Shown here: piece by piece, positions 61,550 through 64,000 of the stretch
Position numbering within the stretch: the first letter of the stretch is position 1
Layout: the number at the start of each line of letters is the position of its first letter
The notes under the pieces: model-generated
The model's input: only the letters and a program-made list of their open reading frames with translations
Database searches by the model: none
What the model was told of the DNA's origin: nothing
NCBI RefSeq assembly: GCF_002113025.1
Contig: NZ_NEJH01000002.1
Span: 434,001 to 498,000 of the forward strand
Reading direction: 5' to 3'
Length of the DNA: 64,000 bases
From: Pseudomonas sp. B28(2017)
Lineage (GTDB): Bacteria; Pseudomonadota; Gammaproteobacteria; Pseudomonadales; Pseudomonadaceae
Position numbers and translations under genes: made by a program

Positions 61550-63160
61550 TCAGGTCCGTTCAGGAAGATCGGGGGTTGCCGGGGGCTGATTTTCCGGGCG
61601 TGCGGTCGGCGTGGCAGAGAGGCCATCGTCAAGGCGGCGCTTCACTTCCAGCGCCCGCTGTTCGTGGTTCTCCTCCCAGTCGCTGCCGTCGTAGAGCATC
61701 GATTCCTTCGCCAGCGTGCTGATGCCGATATCGATGCGTTTCTCCGCGGCGTTGACGTCCTTGAGCGGGTCCACCGTACCCGGACCATCACCCACCCACA
61801 GCGAGCCGCAATAGGCGTAGCGCAATAACGGATGGTCGAAGAAGCCCGGCGCGTCGATATCACCCTGCGCCACTGCCTCTTCCAGCCAGTGCTCATACAC
61901 CGGCTGGCAGAAGTTGTGGCCCAGGAAGTCACGACACCCGCGCACAAACTGCCAGGCCTCCATGACCGCGGCCCGGGCCGCCGTATAGCTGGCAGTGAAG
62001 TGCTTGATCAGCACCTCATACGGCAGCTCCAGGGCCATCCCGATCTGACGAAGCATCGCCAGCACGAATGGATCGAAGGCCATGTTCGGCCGGCCGGGGG
62101 ACGCAGTTTCGATGGAGGCGCCGTCATCCAGCTCGGCCACAATGCCGCCGCTGAGCGAACCATCCCAGCCACCCTGATCACGTCCAGCCGGACGATCACC
62201 ACCCACCGGCGTATTGCCCGTAGCAGCTGAGGCCAAAGGGCTGAGCTGACCACCATTGCCAGGCTTGATGAACACCGCGAAGAACGCCGACACTACCGCT
62301 GCTTCCAGCTCGGCATCGGTGTAGCGATCAATCTGCTTGAGCTTTTCGATCACCGGCGCCAGATAAGGCACCCCGCGGGGCTGCCCCACACGACGGCGCC
62401 GATACAGGTGCAGCAGCACCCGGCCGCCCCGCTCATTGAAGAATGGACGCTCATCCCACTTCCGCTCTTTCACACCCAGCGCACCCGGATGGCTGCGCAG
62501 GATATGGGCCTTCACCGGCGCCCCATCCGCATCGCGTTCAATACCGGCGGTGAGTGCCTCAGTGTCGGCCTTGCCGTCTGGGTTGCAGACCCGATCGCCC
62601 TCGATCAATTGAACGCACGCCGAGTAGTGATGACCGGGTTGAACCTTGTGCGTCAGCAGTGGGAACACGTCCCCGCTGCTCAGCACCGAGCGCCATGCCA
62701 GCTCCTGCAGTCCGTAAAAGTTCTGCTCGCGGGTAATGTCGCAGCAGTTGGTTTCGGCCCAGGACTTGAAGAGCGACTCGGTGTTGCGCTGCCATTCCCG
62801 AGCGGTGTCCTCATCCCAACCCAGAATCTGCCGGTTGACCACCGACTTCAGGGCCAGGCCGGTACCGACCGTTTTCGTCGTCACCGTGTTGATCGCGCCG
62901 CCGCCGATGGGATTGTTGCGTTCCAGGTCGCGGCAGCGCTCGCGCAACGTGGGCAAGTCCGGCAGCAGATCCGCCGCAGCACTGCCCGCTGCTGGGTTCC
63001 AGGCACTCAATGAGCGCTTGGCCTTGGAGGCACCGGTGTAACCGCCCAACGCTGTCATCGTCATCCGGGCATGCATCCGCTTAGCACCGCGCTCCGGACT
63101 GATCCAACTGATGGCCTTGTCCAGCAGCGTCGGCTCAGGTGCTTTCGGTGCGCGGCTCAT
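61550..63160 (-). CDS. portal protein, lambda family
   Basis: A 536-residue portal of the lambda gpB family. N-terminal block RERCRDLERNNPIGGGAINT, the stretch YTDAELEAAVVSAFFAVFIK, and FDPFVLAMLRQIGMALELPY followed by TASYTAARAAVMEAWQFVRG are typical. Twelve copies form the DNA entry ring of the capsid. It overlaps the upstream connector gene by four bases (ATGA). Confidence 0.93.
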   Translation of the reverse strand: MSRAPKAPEPTLLDKAISWISPERGAKRMHARMTMTALGGYTGASKAKRSLSAWNPAAGSAAADLLPDLPTLRERCRDLERNNPIGGGAINTVTTKTVGTGLALKSVVNRQILGWDEDTAREWQRNTESLFKSWAETNCCDITREQNFYGLQELAWRSVLSSGDVFPLLTHKVQPGHHYSACVQLIEGDRVCNPDGKADTEALTAGIERDADGAPVKAHILRSHPGALGVKERKWDERPFFNERGGRVLLHLYRRRRVGQPRGVPYLAPVIEKLKQIDRYTDAELEAAVVSAFFAVFIKPGNGGQLSPLASAATGNTPVGGDRPAGRDQGGWDGSLSGGIVAELDDGASIETASPGRPNMAFDPFVLAMLRQIGMALELPYEVLIKHFTASYTAARAAVMEAWQFVRGCRDFLGHNFCQPVYEHWLEEAVAQGDIDAPGFFDHPLLRYAYCGSLWVGDGPGTVDPLKDVNAAEKRIDIGISTLAKESMLYDGSDWEENHEQRALEVKRRLDDGLSATPTARPENQPPATPDLPERT

Positions 63161-63378
63161 AGCGGCGTGATCCCACGCAGCGTGATACCCCGAGGCCGTC
63201 CGCTGGCCAGTCGGTCCACCTGGCCTTGCCAGTAGTCGATCATCCGCGTGATTTCAGCAGCATCGGCGTACTCCAGCTGCCGGGTGCCGATGCGATAGCT
63301 CTGTTTCTGGCTGACCTTGATGCTTGCGTCGAGCCACGCTTGAAGCTGGCTCTGCGCCTGTTCCAGTGTGATGGCCAT
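63157..63378 (-). CDS. small head protein, DUF6148 / gpW-like connector
   Basis: A 73-residue protein (AITLEQAQSQLQAWLDASIK, then ITRMIDYWQGQVDRLASGRP). Its helical start, short central beta hairpin and final helix match DUF6148 proteins, which lie between terminase and portal where lambda gpW is found. A head-completion role is likely but rests on place and fold pattern. Confidence 0.75.
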   Translation of the reverse strand: MAITLEQAQSQLQAWLDASIKVSQKQSYRIGTRQLEYADAAEITRMIDYWQGQVDRLASGRPRGITLRGITPL

Positions 63379-63381
63379 GGG

Positions 63382-64000
63382 TTAATTCCTGCGTTGGGAG
63401 AGCACACGCATGGCACTGCGGCGCCCAGAAATAACTCTCCCGCCAGATGGCGGGAGTTCAGGGGGTTCAACAGGGGTGGCCGGTGCCGGCTGCTCGACAA
63501 CGGCATCAGGTCCGGGATCCGGATCGTGAGCCGGTTCAGGTGCGGGTGGTGCATCGAAGAACAACGCGCCCTGCCGAATCTGGGCATCCAGTGCCGCCCA
63601 GTCGTGCTCTTGCAGCAGGTGAGTTTTCAGCGAACGCGCCGCGTGGAGGGCGTAGGTTTCACAGTCGGTGGCCTCATTCGGCTCACCGGCCTTTTTCTGC
63701 CACACCTTGCGGTAGTGATGCCGGCGGCTGGGGGCTTTCACTTCGGCCGTGATCTGCCGCCAGTAGTCGGGACGCACCGTCTTGTAGAAGTGCATCCGTC
63801 CCGGCCCATCGCCAGCCAACGGCAAACGCCCCTCAATCCAGAGATCCTTGGCTCGCGAGGTACCGACGATGTAGGGGCGCAGGCCGTACTTCGAGGCCTT
63901 CTGCTCTTTGTCGGTGTCGACCCCCTGCCGAGGCGCACTGAAGATTTCCTTTCGCTCATCGTCCCGGCTGTTGCCCCGTTCACTGGCGCCCTTGATCGCC
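63382..64000 (-). CDS. terminase large subunit (gpA type), C-terminal part
   Basis: The frame is open from the right edge to the stop at 63382, giving the last 206 codons of a terminase. It begins inside AIKGASERGN, continues with KASKYGLRPYIVGTSRAKDL and GDGPGRMHFYKTVRPDYWRQ, and includes NEATDCETYALHAARSL, all characteristic of the lambda gpA nuclease domain and end. The tail of about 60 residues is proline-rich. The ATPase part lies outside the window. It packages and cuts phage DNA at the portal. Confidence 0.88.
   Translation of the reverse strand, partial: AIKGASERGNSRDDERKEIFSAPRQGVDTDKEQKASKYGLRPYIVGTSRAKDLWIEGRLPLAGDGPGRMHFYKTVRPDYWRQITAEVKAPSRRHHYRKVWQKKAGEPNEATDCETYALHAARSLKTHLLQEHDWAALDAQIRQGALFFDAPPAPEPAHDPDPGPDAVVEQPAPATPVEPPELPPSGGRVISGRRSAMRVLSQRRN

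Overview
The window is chromosomal DNA of a Pseudomonas species, most likely of the P. fluorescens group. The evidence is gene content and order (quiP, aotJQMOP-like, proS, dinB, mprF-virJ, kup, rimO, fpr-finR, dgkA-erdR, recX-recA-pncC), the many GGGAGCGAGC/GCTCGCGA REP pairs between genes, and LexA boxes of the CTG-N10-CAG type. It splits into about 41 kb of ordinary core genome and, from about 41 kb to the right edge, phage-derived DNA.

Core part (1-40.95 kb). A YchJ 3' end, a LEA-type lipoprotein and a His-rich SEC-C protein are followed by an isochorismatase-like hydrolase, the acyl-homoserine-lactone acylase QuiP, a two-gene DNA-repair unit (exonuclease plus ATP-dependent ligase, lacking the helicase and phosphoesterase partners usual for this cluster), and an arginine/ornithine-type ABC importer. 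Next come dcd, a cold-shock protein, a DUF481 outer-membrane protein, an alkyltransferase-like protein, ampG, proS, a lipoprotein, SOS-controlled dinB, two tandem initiator tRNA genes, mprF with its coupled periplasmic hydrolase virJ, kup, rimO, a GNAT enzyme, a pseudouridine synthase, yehS and a decayed rhlG-like pseudogene. trmO, the divergent fpr/finR pair, dgkA, erdR, tapT, two small genes, a LOG-family enzyme with a structured leader, recX, recA and pncC complete the block.

Phage part (41-64 kb). Next to pncC sit a pyocin-type holin and a LexA/CI-like repressor. They share a 14-bp dyad operator (ATGC-N6-GCAT) and look like the remains of a tailocin locus of the kind often found between mutS and cinA/pncC. 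About 200 bp beyond the repressor start, on the other strand, lies an 18-codon stub that matches the start of mutS and ends at a stop codon followed by a strong hairpin terminator. A siphophage-type prophage starts there and runs off the window. Read in its own (minus-strand) direction it carries: terminase (cut by the window edge), connector, lambda-type portal, S49 protease with a nested scaffold gene, decoration protein, Mu gpT-type major capsid, head-tail joining proteins, tail terminator, tail tube, G/GT chaperones with a predicted -1 frameshift, tape measure, a gene-transfer-agent-like distal tail module, a repeat-built tail fibre, a SleB-type hydrolase and holin, then an SOS-controlled accessory pair (coiled-coil protein, DNA adenine methylase) and a DUF5677-like cargo gene.

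The most notable point is the prophage junction inside the 5' end of mutS. Mismatch repair in this strain may therefore depend on the prophage, as described for the mutL-associated island of Streptococcus pyogenes. The other junction is outside the window, so this remains an inference.
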